Of a stretch of 64,000 bases of DNA, positions 40,177 through 50,100 are shown one piece after another. Numbering within the stretch: the first letter of the stretch is position 1; every line of letters starts with the position of its first letter. Below the pieces are notes generated by a model. The model saw only the letters and a program-made list of their open reading frames with translations. It did not search any database and was not told where the DNA came from. The DNA lies in NCBI GenBank assembly GCA_009859145.1, contig VRVR01000013.1, positions 248,001-312,000 on the forward strand. Reading direction: 5' to 3'. The translations under genes were made by a program, and so were the position numbers. The DNA is from Andalucia godoyi (Eukaryota > Discoba > Jakobea > Jakobida > Andaluciidae).

Positions 40177-40472
40177 TCCATACCGTTTTACTCATACATA
40201 TGTACACACATGCACATTCATCTGTCCTGTGATTATATCTGCCCCGTGAGAGTGCATTTTTGTCGCATAGAGCGCACGTTCCCATCCACCACTGGACCTG
40301 CCGTAATCGAAAACGCGTCCCTTGTGCATCTGTCAGCTGGTTCTTTTGAAAACCCTTTTTAAAGGAAAGCTTTTCCAATAGCTTCGAATTCATTGTTCCT
40401 GTTGTTGTTGCCTTTATCATTCCCGTGTGTCTCTCCACGTCCACGTCCACGTCCACGTCCAGGAGCTTGTTG

Positions 40473-41816
40473 ATGATCATGATGTCGAGTTACTCGCGCC
40501 TGTTGCGAGTGCTTGTGCTGGCGTGTGTAGTTGTCGCGAGCGTGTGTCCCAGTCCGGCACATGCGAACCGAGGGCCGTCGCCGGGCGTAGCATTACGCGA
40601 TGCCTCCGGTTCATCCTCTGTGCTGGTCGTGCTCGACAGCCGGCAGTCGGTGCCCGCGGTGCTCGATGGCGTGCTGCGTGCCGCGGGTCTGGCACTCGCT
40701 ACCGCCTCGGCTGCGGACGTGTCCTCGCAGAAAGTGCGTCTCGGTCGACATCTGTCAGCTGTCATCGTCCTTGCCGCTGCCGCTACGGGCATTCCCGCCG
40801 ACTCACCCTTCTGGGATGCTCTCACGGCCCACGTCGACGACGGCGGTAACGCCCTTCTTGTCGCCGCTCAGCCCGCCGCAGCTTCGTTTTTGGCCTCATG
40901 CGGACTGAAGCTCCATCCAGCAGGCTCCTCGACGATCCGCGACTTTGCATCGGACCACACCGGGCGCACTACTCTCGCTGCGGCTTCCTTTCTCGGAATT
41001 CCCGCCAACTCGTCCTTTCACTACGCCGACTCTTCGTCTTCGTCTTTCTCTGTGCCGCTTCTCACCAAAGACCCCTCCAACGGACTCGTGGTTCCCATTG
41101 TCAGTCCTGCCTGGACCGCCCACATCTCTTCCTCCTCCTCTTCGTCGTCCTCTTCGTCGTTGGGGTCAGTTGTGCTGGTGGCTGCGCTCCAAGCCCGCTC
41201 CAATGGTCGTATTGCTGTAGTCCCGAGCGCGTCCTCGCTGTCGGACCCTGCAAACGCAGCAGTTGTAGTCGCACTTCTCGAGTGGACACTCCAGCAAACA
41301 CGCGTCGTCCGTGCGGTTTCGTTTTCGTTTTCGTCGTCGTCGTCATCGTCGTCATCAACGGCGGCGGCGTCTGGATCCTCGGGGCAGCTGACGGTCGAGC
41401 AACCGTTGCATGCGACGGTTCGGCTGGAGCGCTACGACCGCGAGCAAAAAGCGTGGATCCCCGCGGGCGCAGCCGAGGGACTCGAGCTCAAGCCCGTGCT
41501 GGAGTTCTCGATGGTGTCACCGTACGTGCGACAGCCGATGACGTTCCGCCCAGACGACGGTCTGTTTGCGACGGATTTTGTGGTTCCGGACCAGCCGGGC
41601 GTGTTCACGATCCGCGTGCTGCTTCGCCAGCCAGGATTCTCGTTTGTGGACATCCGACAGACGATCGGCGTACGACCACTGAACACCGATGAATACGAGC
41701 GGTTTCTGCACGAAGCGCAGCCGTACTATGTCGCCGCGCTTTCTGTCATGGTCGCTGCTGCCGCGTGGTTCATGGCCTTTGTCTACCAGTCCAACTCAGA
41801 CTCTTCCCGCAAATAG
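40473..41816 (+). CDS. DDOST: Oligosaccharyltransferase 48-kDa subunit (OST48/WBP1)
   Basis: OST48 is a subunit of the ER oligosaccharyltransferase that N-glycosylates proteins. The 447-aa protein starts MIMMSSYSRLLRVLVLACVV with a signal peptide ending near PAHA. Family features: VLVVLDSRQSVP near the N-terminus, LEFSMVSPYVRQPM, then DGLFATDFVVPDQPGVFTIR, GVRPLNTDEYERFLHEAQPY and a C-terminal transmembrane helix (YYVAALSVMVAAAAWFMAFV) with a short polar tail. Length matches the human protein (about 440). Ser homopolymers interrupt two loops. The first in-frame ATG after a (CCACGT)n run at 40437-40459 was chosen. Convergent with LSm5. Confidence 0.93.
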   Translation: MIMMSSYSRLLRVLVLACVVVASVCPSPAHANRGPSPGVALRDASGSSSVLVVLDSRQSVPAVLDGVLRAAGLALATASAADVSSQKVRLGRHLSAVIVLAAAATGIPADSPFWDALTAHVDDGGNALLVAAQPAAASFLASCGLKLHPAGSSTIRDFASDHTGRTTLAAASFLGIPANSSFHYADSSSSSFSVPLLTKDPSNGLVVPIVSPAWTAHISSSSSSSSSSSLGSVVLVAALQARSNGRIAVVPSASSLSDPANAAVVVALLEWTLQQTRVVRAVSFSFSSSSSSSSSTAAASGSSGQLTVEQPLHATVRLERYDREQKAWIPAGAAEGLELKPVLEFSMVSPYVRQPMTFRPDDGLFATDFVVPDQPGVFTIRVLLRQPGFSFVDIRQTIGVRPLNTDEYERFLHEAQPYYVAALSVMVAAAAWFMAFVYQSNSDSSRK

Positions 41817-41975
41817 CTCCTTTTTTATCAACCCTTGTCAATAAAACCACAATCAACAACAAACAACAGCAACAAGAGAAACAACGATGATTTTACTTTT
41901 GGGTATCTTAATTTACGTACTGTGCCTACCACGACTACCTACCACGACTGCCGAGTACCGACTCCTTATGAAGCT

Positions 41976-42239
41976 CTAGGAAGCGACGGGGCCCTTTCCA
42001 CCGGGGATAAGAGCGGCGATTTGGTTACCGTTCAGCATCATTGTATCGCGTTTCGACACGACTCGGAAAGAGCCGGGAGAGTCTTCTGCATACTCGGTGG
42101 CATTCTGCAGCACGAGATTCACGTGGTCATCGAACCCAATCAGCGTGCCCGTAAACTCCAAATCGGACTTCATTACTACCCAGATCGACCGATTCATGCA
42201 CTGATCCACAAGCCCAAGAGGCTGCATTCGCTCCGTCAT
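41976..42239 (-). CDS. LSM5: LSm5, U6 snRNA-associated Sm-like protein
   Basis: LSm5 is a subunit of the LSm2-8 ring that binds the U6 snRNA 3' end and of the LSm1-7 ring in mRNA decay. The 87-aa protein starts MTERMQPLGLVDQCMNRSIW. The Sm1 motif (VVMKSDLEFTGTLIGFDDHV, NLVLQNATEY) and Sm2 motif (MMLNGNQIAALIPGG) are both intact, and the length is normal. It is a single exon, convergent with OST48 and divergent from the gene at 42570. Confidence 0.95.
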   Translation of the reverse strand: MTERMQPLGLVDQCMNRSIWVVMKSDLEFTGTLIGFDDHVNLVLQNATEYAEDSPGSFRVVSKRDTMMLNGNQIAALIPGGKGPVAS

Positions 42240-42569
42240 TCTCTCTTCTCCTTTCTCCCTCCCCTTCTCTCTCTCCCTCTCTCTTTCTCTCTCGCCAAAA
42301 GCCCAACTCTTTAAGATTTGTGACTATCGCCTCACTGCTTTCACGCACGGTGGACGAAATGTCGACTGTTTTCGACCGTTTTTGCGGAAAGCTTTGATGG
42401 TTCTCCTCTACAGTCGCTGCGAGTGGGGTTTCCCGAATGAAAAATCGGACTGCGTTTGCTTTCTTCTTGTCGGTTTTTAAATGACTGTTGGATTTCTTTT
42501 TGCGCTTGTTGATATGGTTTGATTTTGATTTTCAGGATTTGGGATGGAAGAGACGAGAGGGGATCCGAG
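42240..42569. promoter_or_regulatory. Divergent promoter with CT tract and a possible 5'-UTR intron end
   Basis: A CT-rich tract (42242-42295) lies next to the LSm5 start. Just before the next gene, ttttgattttcag at about 42523-42535 looks like a 3' splice site, so the gene at 42570 may have an upstream non-coding exon. No other gene seen. Confidence 0.4.
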
Positions 42570-43445
42570 ATGCAGAGGATAGGAAGTGCGTGTCGATCGG
42601 TGTTCTTGAATCAGGCTGCAAAGTTGCGGATGCTGACAAACTCGATTCGTTCGTCGCCGTCGCCGTCGGCATCGCCATCGACTACAAGAACAACAACAAC
42701 TACTGCTACAGATGGTGGCGGTGGTGTTTCGTCTGCGCGGTCGTCGGGTTGGGGTGTAGAGAGAATGGAAAAGATGCGAGAGTCATTGTTGGGGATGCAG
42801 AGCAGTGTTCGAACGATGAATGCAAAGATTGCGAGTGCGAATCAGAGTTTTCGGGAGTCTGTCAAGGATGCAGTACAAGATCTGCACGAGGACATTCGAG
42901 AAAATATACAGTTGAAGACGCAGGGGCTCTCCGACTCGGTGAGCAGCAAGACAGATGCGCTCAAGCAGTCGGTGGTGTCTGCCAAGGACTCGTTGGCAGA
43001 TGCCGTGAGCACCAGAGCGGAGGTGCTTAAGGACACTGTCAAGGACAAGGTGGAAGATGTGCGCGAAGACCTGGCGAGTGTGAAGAGTTCTCTGTGGAGA
43101 AGAGTGGCTCCCGTTGTTTCGCCGGCATCGGTACTGTCAAAGAGCGCGTCCATGCTTGGAGTGAACTTGGCTGCCATCCAGCAGTCGGTTGATCTCGTCC
43201 TGGGTGTTGGAACGACCGTGATTGCGGTGCAGTTGCTTCCTGCGCCGTATGCGATTGGAATGGGAGTTGCGGTCGTCCTGGTTCGTGTCATCCGCAGAAT
43301 GTCAATGCTCGCATTGGCGGTACCGTGCGTTCTTTTCGCTGTGTTTGCGTATGAAGGGTACTGCGTCGTCGTTCCTGTGGCGGAAAGACACCCGTTTGTA
43401 CGCCAAATCGACCATTTCCTCGGACGCAAAGACGATCCTGCGTAG
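42570..43445 (+). CDS. Amphipathic-repeat (LEA/apolipoprotein-like) membrane protein, possibly mitochondrial
   Basis: No named family recognised. The 291-aa protein starts MQRIGSACRSVFLNQAAKLR, a basic, amphipathic start without acidic residues that looks like a mitochondrial presequence. A Ser/Thr/Pro-rich linker follows. Residues about 85-180 are an amphipathic helix with LEA-type repeats (SFRESVKDAVQDLHEDIREN, SDSVSSKTDALKQSVVSAKD, STRAEVLKDTVKDKVEDVRE). Residues about 205-270 hold two hydrophobic segments (TVIAVQLLPAPYAIGMGVAV and MLALAVPCVLFAVFAYEG). The end is PFVRQIDHFLGRKDDPA. Role unknown; a membrane-shaping or stress-protective protein is only a guess. Confidence 0.65.
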   Translation: MQRIGSACRSVFLNQAAKLRMLTNSIRSSPSPSASPSTTRTTTTTATDGGGGVSSARSSGWGVERMEKMRESLLGMQSSVRTMNAKIASANQSFRESVKDAVQDLHEDIRENIQLKTQGLSDSVSSKTDALKQSVVSAKDSLADAVSTRAEVLKDTVKDKVEDVREDLASVKSSLWRRVAPVVSPASVLSKSASMLGVNLAAIQQSVDLVLGVGTTVIAVQLLPAPYAIGMGVAVVLVRVIRRMSMLALAVPCVLFAVFAYEGYCVVVPVAERHPFVRQIDHFLGRKDDPA

Positions 43446-43629
43446 CCAAGAGTTCACTATTTTTCATAACTTATCAAACTTTTATCAATAATAACGGACA
43501 CCGACAATGTCAACATTCCCCAACCAACCTTTTCCCTTATATCCCATACCTTATTCCATATCTCCTGTTTTCCCTTCTTTTCGTTCTCTTTGGGTGTCGA
43601 ACAGATTACTGCGTTGCATACTACCCTAC

Positions 43630-45411
43630 TTACTTACCTTCTAGGAAATCCTCGTCGAAAAAACCAACAACGGTGACGATCATGCACAGGATGCCAATGA
43701 CGAGGATGGGATAGACGATAGCAGGATGCCCGAGTACATGGTAGCCGTACTTTGATCGCAGATTGTCTTTTCCAAACATTTGTATGCATACTTTTCTAGA
43801 TTTGAGCAGCAGGATGACAGGCAGGATGATGATCATGACGAAGCCGACGAGTCCCGCAGGTCGCAAGATGAGGTCGAGCTGTTTTGCGCCGATCGCCATG
43901 AGAATTGGCGGAATTGCTGCAACGAGTCTGGAGACCAGTTTCTTCTTTCTGGACATTTTCAAATCCGGTCGTGCACCCGCAAGCGTGTTCCCCAGCGTGA
44001 GTGCGTTGAGCGGAAACGCTGAGAGCACGTCCAGCGCCGGGAACAAGACCACAAAGTACGACACAAATTGTGCCCATATGGGCACCGTCTCGTCATGCGC
44101 TGCTCCGCCTCGAAAGTATGAAAAGTTGAGCGATGCCGTCGGCTCCGTATACGTTCCATAGTACAGCGCCATGCTGACTCCAAGCATCGTATACAGCACA
44201 AATGTCGTTGCATACATGCCGAAGAACATGTTTCTCGCAGCAGGCCACTTCTTCTTCAGCGGCTGCATCAAGCCGGGTGTCGAGTGGTGCATGACATTTG
44301 CGTACAGCAACACCGGCACTAGCACGACAATGCCCGATGCCTTGACTGCACGCAGCCCAGATGCATAGTACGGAGCGCTTGTGCCGCTTCCCACCGCATC
44401 GTCTGCGTGCCGCGACATGCTGTATCGGTCGTGGTACAACGCCCAGACGGACACCACGGTCATCGTACCAATAGCGAGAAACCGGCATGTTGTGAGGGCA
44501 ACCTGGATGTATTTTTGCTCTTCAAGATCCAGACATGTCAGGGGGACTGCAATAATGGAAAACACAGCAAGCCAGAACAGATACACCCCTTCGCACGCGC
44601 TAGACGAGTCGCTGTATATATCGCATGTCCGCCACTCGCCTTCCGAGTAAAAAGGAACATTCGCAGAGAACGATTGCGCAAACACAGACGCATACGAACA
44701 GAGTGCGGCTATAAAGTACAGCGCAGAAAGCACAGCATACACCCGCATCAGCCATTTCCCAACGAACAGTTCGCACAGAAACGGCACATCAAATCGCCGA
44801 AACGTAATTTCGTACTTCGGAAACCGACCGCTCTTAGACGAAGCCACAGCCGCAGAAGCAGAGGACGTAGAGGCAGAGGCAGAAGAGTTGTAGTCGGACG
44901 CCGGAGACAAGAGAGAGTACGCCGAGATAGAAGACGGAGAAGCAGAAGCATCCGAAGGACGAGCACTGACGACTGCCTCGGCTCGCGACGCAATCTCCAC
45001 GAGCCACAAAACACTAACAACGGCTATAACCGTAATCAGCAGCATATACAGTATCCCGAACGCCAGACCCGCATTGTAAAACCCCCATGGAATTCCAAGG
45101 ACTCCAACGCCTGTCACAAACACATCCCCTCGTCAGTCATAATGAATCATGCATGCAAAAGCACGACAAACTGCAATCCACCCAACCAACCAAAAAAAAG
45201 AGAAGAAAAGAAAAGAAAAGAAAAGAAAGACCCCATTTTCGACAAAACAATAGAAAGATACGAGATACCAGAAAGGAAACGACATACCGAGAATGTAATT
45301 TACGCACATGGAATACCCAACAAACGTCGAAAAGGTCGCCACATGCGCGGGCGCAGGCACCTGTGACGACCGCGAGAGAAGCGACACTTGCTCATCCGTA
45401 AGCACCGGCAT
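43630..45411 (-). CDS. Amino acid/auxin permease (AAAP/SLC36-38-like) transporter (two exons)
   Basis: Exon 1 (45288-45411) starts MPVLTDEQVSLLSRSSQVPA. A 177-nt intron (45111-45287, gtatgt...tgacag) joins it in phase 1 to exon 2 (43630-45110), giving 534 aa. The junction creates YILGVGVLGIPWGFYNAG, the characteristic broken first transmembrane helix of AAAP transporters. About eleven hydrophobic helices follow, including ILYMLLITVIAVVSVLWLVE, FWLAVFSIIAVPLTCLDLEE, SGIVVLVPVLLYANVMHHST and FVSYFVVLFPALDVLSAFPL. Two long Ser/Ala-rich loops lie near the N-terminus. Substrate is probably neutral amino acids with H+ or Na+, but this cannot be fixed from sequence. Confidence 0.87.
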
Positions 45412-45560
45412 TCTCCAGGCAAGCCTATAAGTAGTGCCTTTTGGCTGCACAACTTTCAGTGAAACAGAACGAGTTCTTATTTGCTTCGCTGATTTATTAT
45501 TCAAAAAAATAATAACAAAATACAACATAATTAGCATATTCTGTTTCCTGTAAGGCACAG

Positions 45561-45722
45561 CTATATCCGTAAGGGCGCTTCCATAAAATTTCCATTTAGA
45601 AATTCCAGCAGTTCCTCAAACCGGTCTTCTTTTTCCCCTTTCCGTTTCTCTCTCGTTTCCTTTTCCCTTATGTCTGTTATCCGCTGTCTCTCGTCCCTTG
45701 GATTTTTGTTTGTTGAACCCAT
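45561..45722 (-). CDS. Possible 53-aa charged protein
   Basis: ATG at 45722 to TAG at 45561 encodes a basic/acidic N-half (MGSTNKNPRDERQRITDIRE) and an amphipathic C-half (EDRFEELLEFLNGNFMEAPL). An in-frame TGA lies about 30 bp upstream of the ATG. The C-half looks like real coding sequence, but the N-half lies over a low-complexity purine tract. It could also be the last exon of a larger gene. No family known. Confidence 0.3.
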   Translation of the reverse strand: MGSTNKNPRDERQRITDIREKETREKRKGEKEDRFEELLEFLNGNFMEAPLRI

Positions 45723-45929
45723 TCCCTTTTTCCTTTTTCCCTTTCTCCCGTTTCACCTTGGACTTCGTTGTGTCAAATAAAATATTGAATAAAACACTGC
45801 TGTGTTCGCATTTTGATGTTTCACCGTTTTTATTTGGCACCACATCCTCCTCACACTTCGCCACACGTTGTCGGGTTTGTCGGTTTTGTCGGCTTCATAC
45901 TTGCACATCTTCGGAATCCGATGGTGTAG

Positions 45930-46600
45930 GCGGTGAAAGCTGCGCTCCGAGAGCGGCTGCGCCATCCCGATCTGCACGATACCCTCCTGAGTTGGGTGAA
46001 CGATTCGCCGTTCATCACGTGGCGCGGCGCACTCCTGCTAAACCACTACCTCGCCCTTGTGTTGGAGAATGACCTGCCCTTTCCCGATTTCAAGGATCCG
46101 TTCTGTTGTAGCTGTCGCAGTGTTGTCGATAAAAATGTCGACAACGACACGGACTTGTCCGTTTGTGTGTAGCCGACGGTTTGTTTCTTTTATTCTTTGT
46201 TCGTAAAATAAATCAGATAGGTTTTATTATTTTAGGTGACATAACAACCGCCGATTCCGCGGACGTGTCAAGAAGCAGCAGGTGACGGCCAAGCTGCTGG
46301 ACCGTCTGGCTACCCGCGACCAGGTGGCACCCTTTTTTCGGTTCCACCAACACCCGAAGAGGGTGCGCATGCGGATGCTCGAGAATCCGGTGTTGCGTCG
46401 TGAGCGCTTCGTGCCCCGGGGGGTTGAGACACTGCGCCATAGTGAACTGTCCATCTGGCCGCCGGTGCGTGGGCCGCGATGCCAACACCGCGATGAACAT
46501 TCGTCAGTGCTGGCTCAGCCGACCGCGGCTCTTGTGTCGGAATCCACGCGGTATTCCCAGTCCAAGCGAGCTGGAGTCTCGCGTAGGGCACTCATGAAGA
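45930..46600 (+). pseudogene. Internally deleted Fanzor-like nuclease relic
   Basis: Three pieces in order on one strand. First, 45933-46110 encodes LHDTLLSWVNDSPFITWRGA and LLLNHYLALVLENDLPFPDF, like the N-terminal helical segment of long Fanzor proteins. Second, about 46240-46400 encodes RRFRGRVKKQQVTAKLLDRL, like the KRFKG...VKxLLxxL segment before the zinc ribbon. Third, one frame over, about 46408-46520 encodes GLRHCAIVNC and GRDANTAMNIRQCW, like the zinc-ribbon half plus RuvC-III motif RDxNxAxNI. Most of the nuclease is missing between the first two. The motif spelling differs from the two relics at 4.3 and 22.6 kb, so this is another subgroup. Dead copy. The N-terminal piece is the least certain. 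Confidence 0.6.
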
Positions 46601-47120
46601 TTGAAAATGTCTGGTTCTGCCGAGGATTTCACGCCTCTCGTTCCTGGGAATCCCTGCATTGATTTAAATAGGTGTGCCCTAAATGCAATGGCATAGTACT
46701 TTCCCGCACCTTTTTGTTTTACATTACAGCTGCTGAGCCTATTATGGTGTGCTGCGAGACGAACGTCATTCGCAATCAGGGCGCGTGAGGAGCACATGGG
46801 CGTGCGAGCAGGGTTCTTGAGAGACTTCTCGTTTTGGGAGTTTGAAAGGGGGCTGCAAGGGCTGGGGATAATGATGGCGGGGGGTTCCCATTTCAGCCAT
46901 TCCAAACGTTCATCTCTGTCTTGGTTCGTTTCGCATCGTCATCTTGCCATAAACAGCAAAAAACACAAACACAAAAAAATCCAAAGAACGAGGTTTGTTG
47001 TGTTTGGTGTTTTATTGGCGTGAAATAGCACTGTATGTAAGTATCGATTCACCATCAGTACAGATCAGAAAAAAACTGTGCATTCAAAAGAAAAGAACAA
47101 AAAAGTGGGGGGATTCCGGA
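46601..47120. other. Intergenic, relic end to AXDND1-like start
   Basis: About 520 bp. It has one open frame (46796-47023) without recognisable features, then an A-rich stretch with CAAA runs before the start at 47121. No gene supported. Confidence 0.45.
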
Positions 47121-50100
47121 ATGAAATCGTCTGGAGGTGCATCCAGGCATGGGATGACTGGGCATTCCCCGGTTGGAGTGTCTCAGAAGTACAAGCTGTC
47201 GGCTGTCATATCGCCCAAATCTTCTCATGCAAAGCCGAAAGCTGTTACTCGACTGACGTTTTCCACTCTGAAGTCGCACGATGGCAGCAAACGTGACGAA
47301 AGCGAAGAGGATCACTTATCGAACAGCAATAGCATTGTGTATAAGGTTCCAGGATCACCGGCCTCGTCAACGTCATCTGCGTCGTTTGCATCGTCGAATT
47401 TCGATCCTTCGGATGCGGGAAAGACGAAAAAGTACGCTGCGGATGAGCCGGATGCTGCGACGATCGAGCGGCACAGAGAGCTTATGCAGGGAATGGATCT
47501 GTTTCTCAATCGAAAACAGGGCGAGCTGCCCGATCGAAACTTCATCACGCATGTCGCTGCGAGAATGGCAAAGGAAAACAAATTTCGATACCGTCCGACA
47601 ACTGCGTTGCCTTCTCTTCTTGCCGTGCCGTCGCGGAAAAGGGCGGAAGAAGGCGTCGTGTCTCCGTCAGCGTCAGCGTCAGCGTCAGCGTCAGCGTCAG
47701 TGTCAGATCCCAGAGTGCAGGGGACTGTGCTTCGATCGACGAGTGCAATGGAAATGGGCGATTCAAAAATCCCTAGAGAATGGGAACGATGGGAGTCCAC
47801 GCCGATTGTACCATTGGAACGACCTGCTTCGTCCGCGGCGTATCTCGTCCGCTATGACCATCCGTCCGCTTCTAGGATCACTGCTACGGACCTGGACGAT
47901 CTGCCTGCGATGAATGATGACGGTTCGCATAGCTATCCTGCTTCTAATGCGGGTCGGCCTGCATCAAGACAGTTCTCGAGGACCATTGATGATATGCAAC
48001 TTGCAGACGATGGAATTGATGTTGCTGATGCGTACCCTGGAGGTGACTTCACAGATCATGAACAGTCGCAACCACAATCCCAGCTTCTGTCGTCGTCGTC
48101 TTTTTTATCACCGCAGCATCAGCAGCAGCAACAGATGAACAGCGCCGAAGCCAGAGCTGGCGAGACGAATCGGTTTGAGAAATGGCGGCGAAAGGTGTTT
48201 CCGTCGTTGATTCCTGCGACTCGCGAGCAAGTCAAGGCTCTCGAAGAGTTTTTCCTGACCTCTCTCGAGCGGCACGAAGAGGAAGCACGCGCACTGCCGA
48301 CGCTGGATCCGAGTCTGCGACCCTCGGACCAAGAGATTGCGTCGCAGATGCTTGCGAAAGAGCTGTATCTCGTCGATGTTACAATGTCTGAGCTCGTTCG
48401 TCAGGTTTCGACAGACTGCCGAGACCGTGGTTCGCTGCTCACCAGTCTCTACGAGTTGCTGGTGAAGCGCATTGAAGACTGCCCATCACTGATTCAAAAT
48501 CTCGAGACGCAGGTCCACTCGCTTTCTGATGAGGTCAAGCGCTTGGACTCTGAGAACGAGGAGAAGACAAAGAAGGTTGCAGAGCTGGAGATGACATCCT
48601 CGGATGCGATACGAAAGTCTGAGACGACAAAGCGCGAAACGGAGATGGTCAGACGCGATCTGCGGCACTCGGAGGCCATGATTACGCGGCTCAATGAGGA
48701 GGTGAAGAACCTGAGGTCGGAGGTGGATCGTGCGGCACGATGGCGAGAGTTCCATGAATCTGTAGAATCGGAGTTGATGGCGCAGTGCAAGTACTATCAG
48801 AGAGTTGCCGTTGGACTTCGTGGCCGTTACGAAGATTTGCTGCGAAAGGGAAAAGCGACAGAGTCGTCGAGGTCAAAAGCAAAGCAAACGGAAGGACATT
48901 CTGACGATGACAATGATGGTGATGATGATCGGGGCTCTTCCGCTTCGGATGTTTCCATAGACGACGGAGAAGTTATCCGTCATTCCTCCAAGCAGGATTA
49001 TGGGATTTCTGTGTCTCCACCGAACCTTTTGATTTCTGTTTCCAATTCGGAAGATGGTGGTGGTTCGTCGGACCCGACTTCACCAATGATTGTCAGACCT
49101 GTTCCAACGTCCCCCGTCGTCCAACAGCAGCAGCAGCAGCAGCAGCAGCAGTTCGTGGATGACGGCTTCGAATCCCCAGACTCTGGAATTCCGGACGGTG
49201 TGCTGAGTGCAAACAAGAAGAAGAGACGAAGGCGGGACAGGGAATTCACCAATTCAATCCCGGTGTCCAAATATTCGACTCTTACCAAGGGAGATCTTTC
49301 GAGATTCGCAGATGAAATTGGAAGTGAAAACGACGATCGATTGCCCGCTGGTGCTGTCTCCGCAGTAGAGAGAAAGCAGAGCATTCGTGTCGTCAAAGGA
49401 AGCAGATCTCCGTCCCTCGTGACCGTTACCAACGGTCCAATGCAGCAAGGCGGCATGGACAACATCGGTGCATCTACTTCTGATTCGGTGTCTGCAGACC
49501 AGGCTGTTGTGTTTGGGCGCGACGACGAGGAGATGGCAGACAATGGCTCAGAGGGACCTGACTCGTCTCTTGTCGATGAAAAATTTGCGCAGCATCACAA
49601 AATGCTTCGTGAATTGCAACGAACGTCGCAAGAGCAAGTTCGCCAGATCGAGCTCAGCCGTCAGCCGACATCCATTTTGAAAGATGGGGAGCAAATCGAA
49701 AAGAAGAAGAGGAAGAAACAAGAGGAAGACCAGGAGAAATTGGCGGCGGGCGAGTTAGTAGAAGCCTCTCCTACGGCTCCAAACAAGGTCAGCTTTGGCT
49801 CCGCTCACGTGCAGATGCAAGAAGCTGCGGATGAACAAGAATATGAACCCGACCACGAGAATGACGATCATGATGCGGATGACGTCGAAGGACGCGGATC
49901 GGACAGTTCGGATGCTGTCGAGGAACTTCGTCCCCCTGTCGCAAAGAAGAGTCCTCTTCGGAAGAAGTCCAAGAAGCAGTCTGGCAAAGCGACGGATGCA
50001 GACGTGTGGGAGAAGGCTTCAAAGATCCGAAAAGATCGATATGGATCGAAAGACTCGATCAGCGATGACGGCTGGAAAGAGATCCTGGGCATCTCGCAGT

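Noticed and set aside
44407-45366. 319-residue forward frame
   Set aside because: Antisense to the amino-acid transporter and its intron. Arg-rich shadow.
46282-46662. 126-residue frame as an intact gene
   Set aside because: Only its first part is Fanzor-like; the conserved end lies in another frame. Treated as part of the relic.
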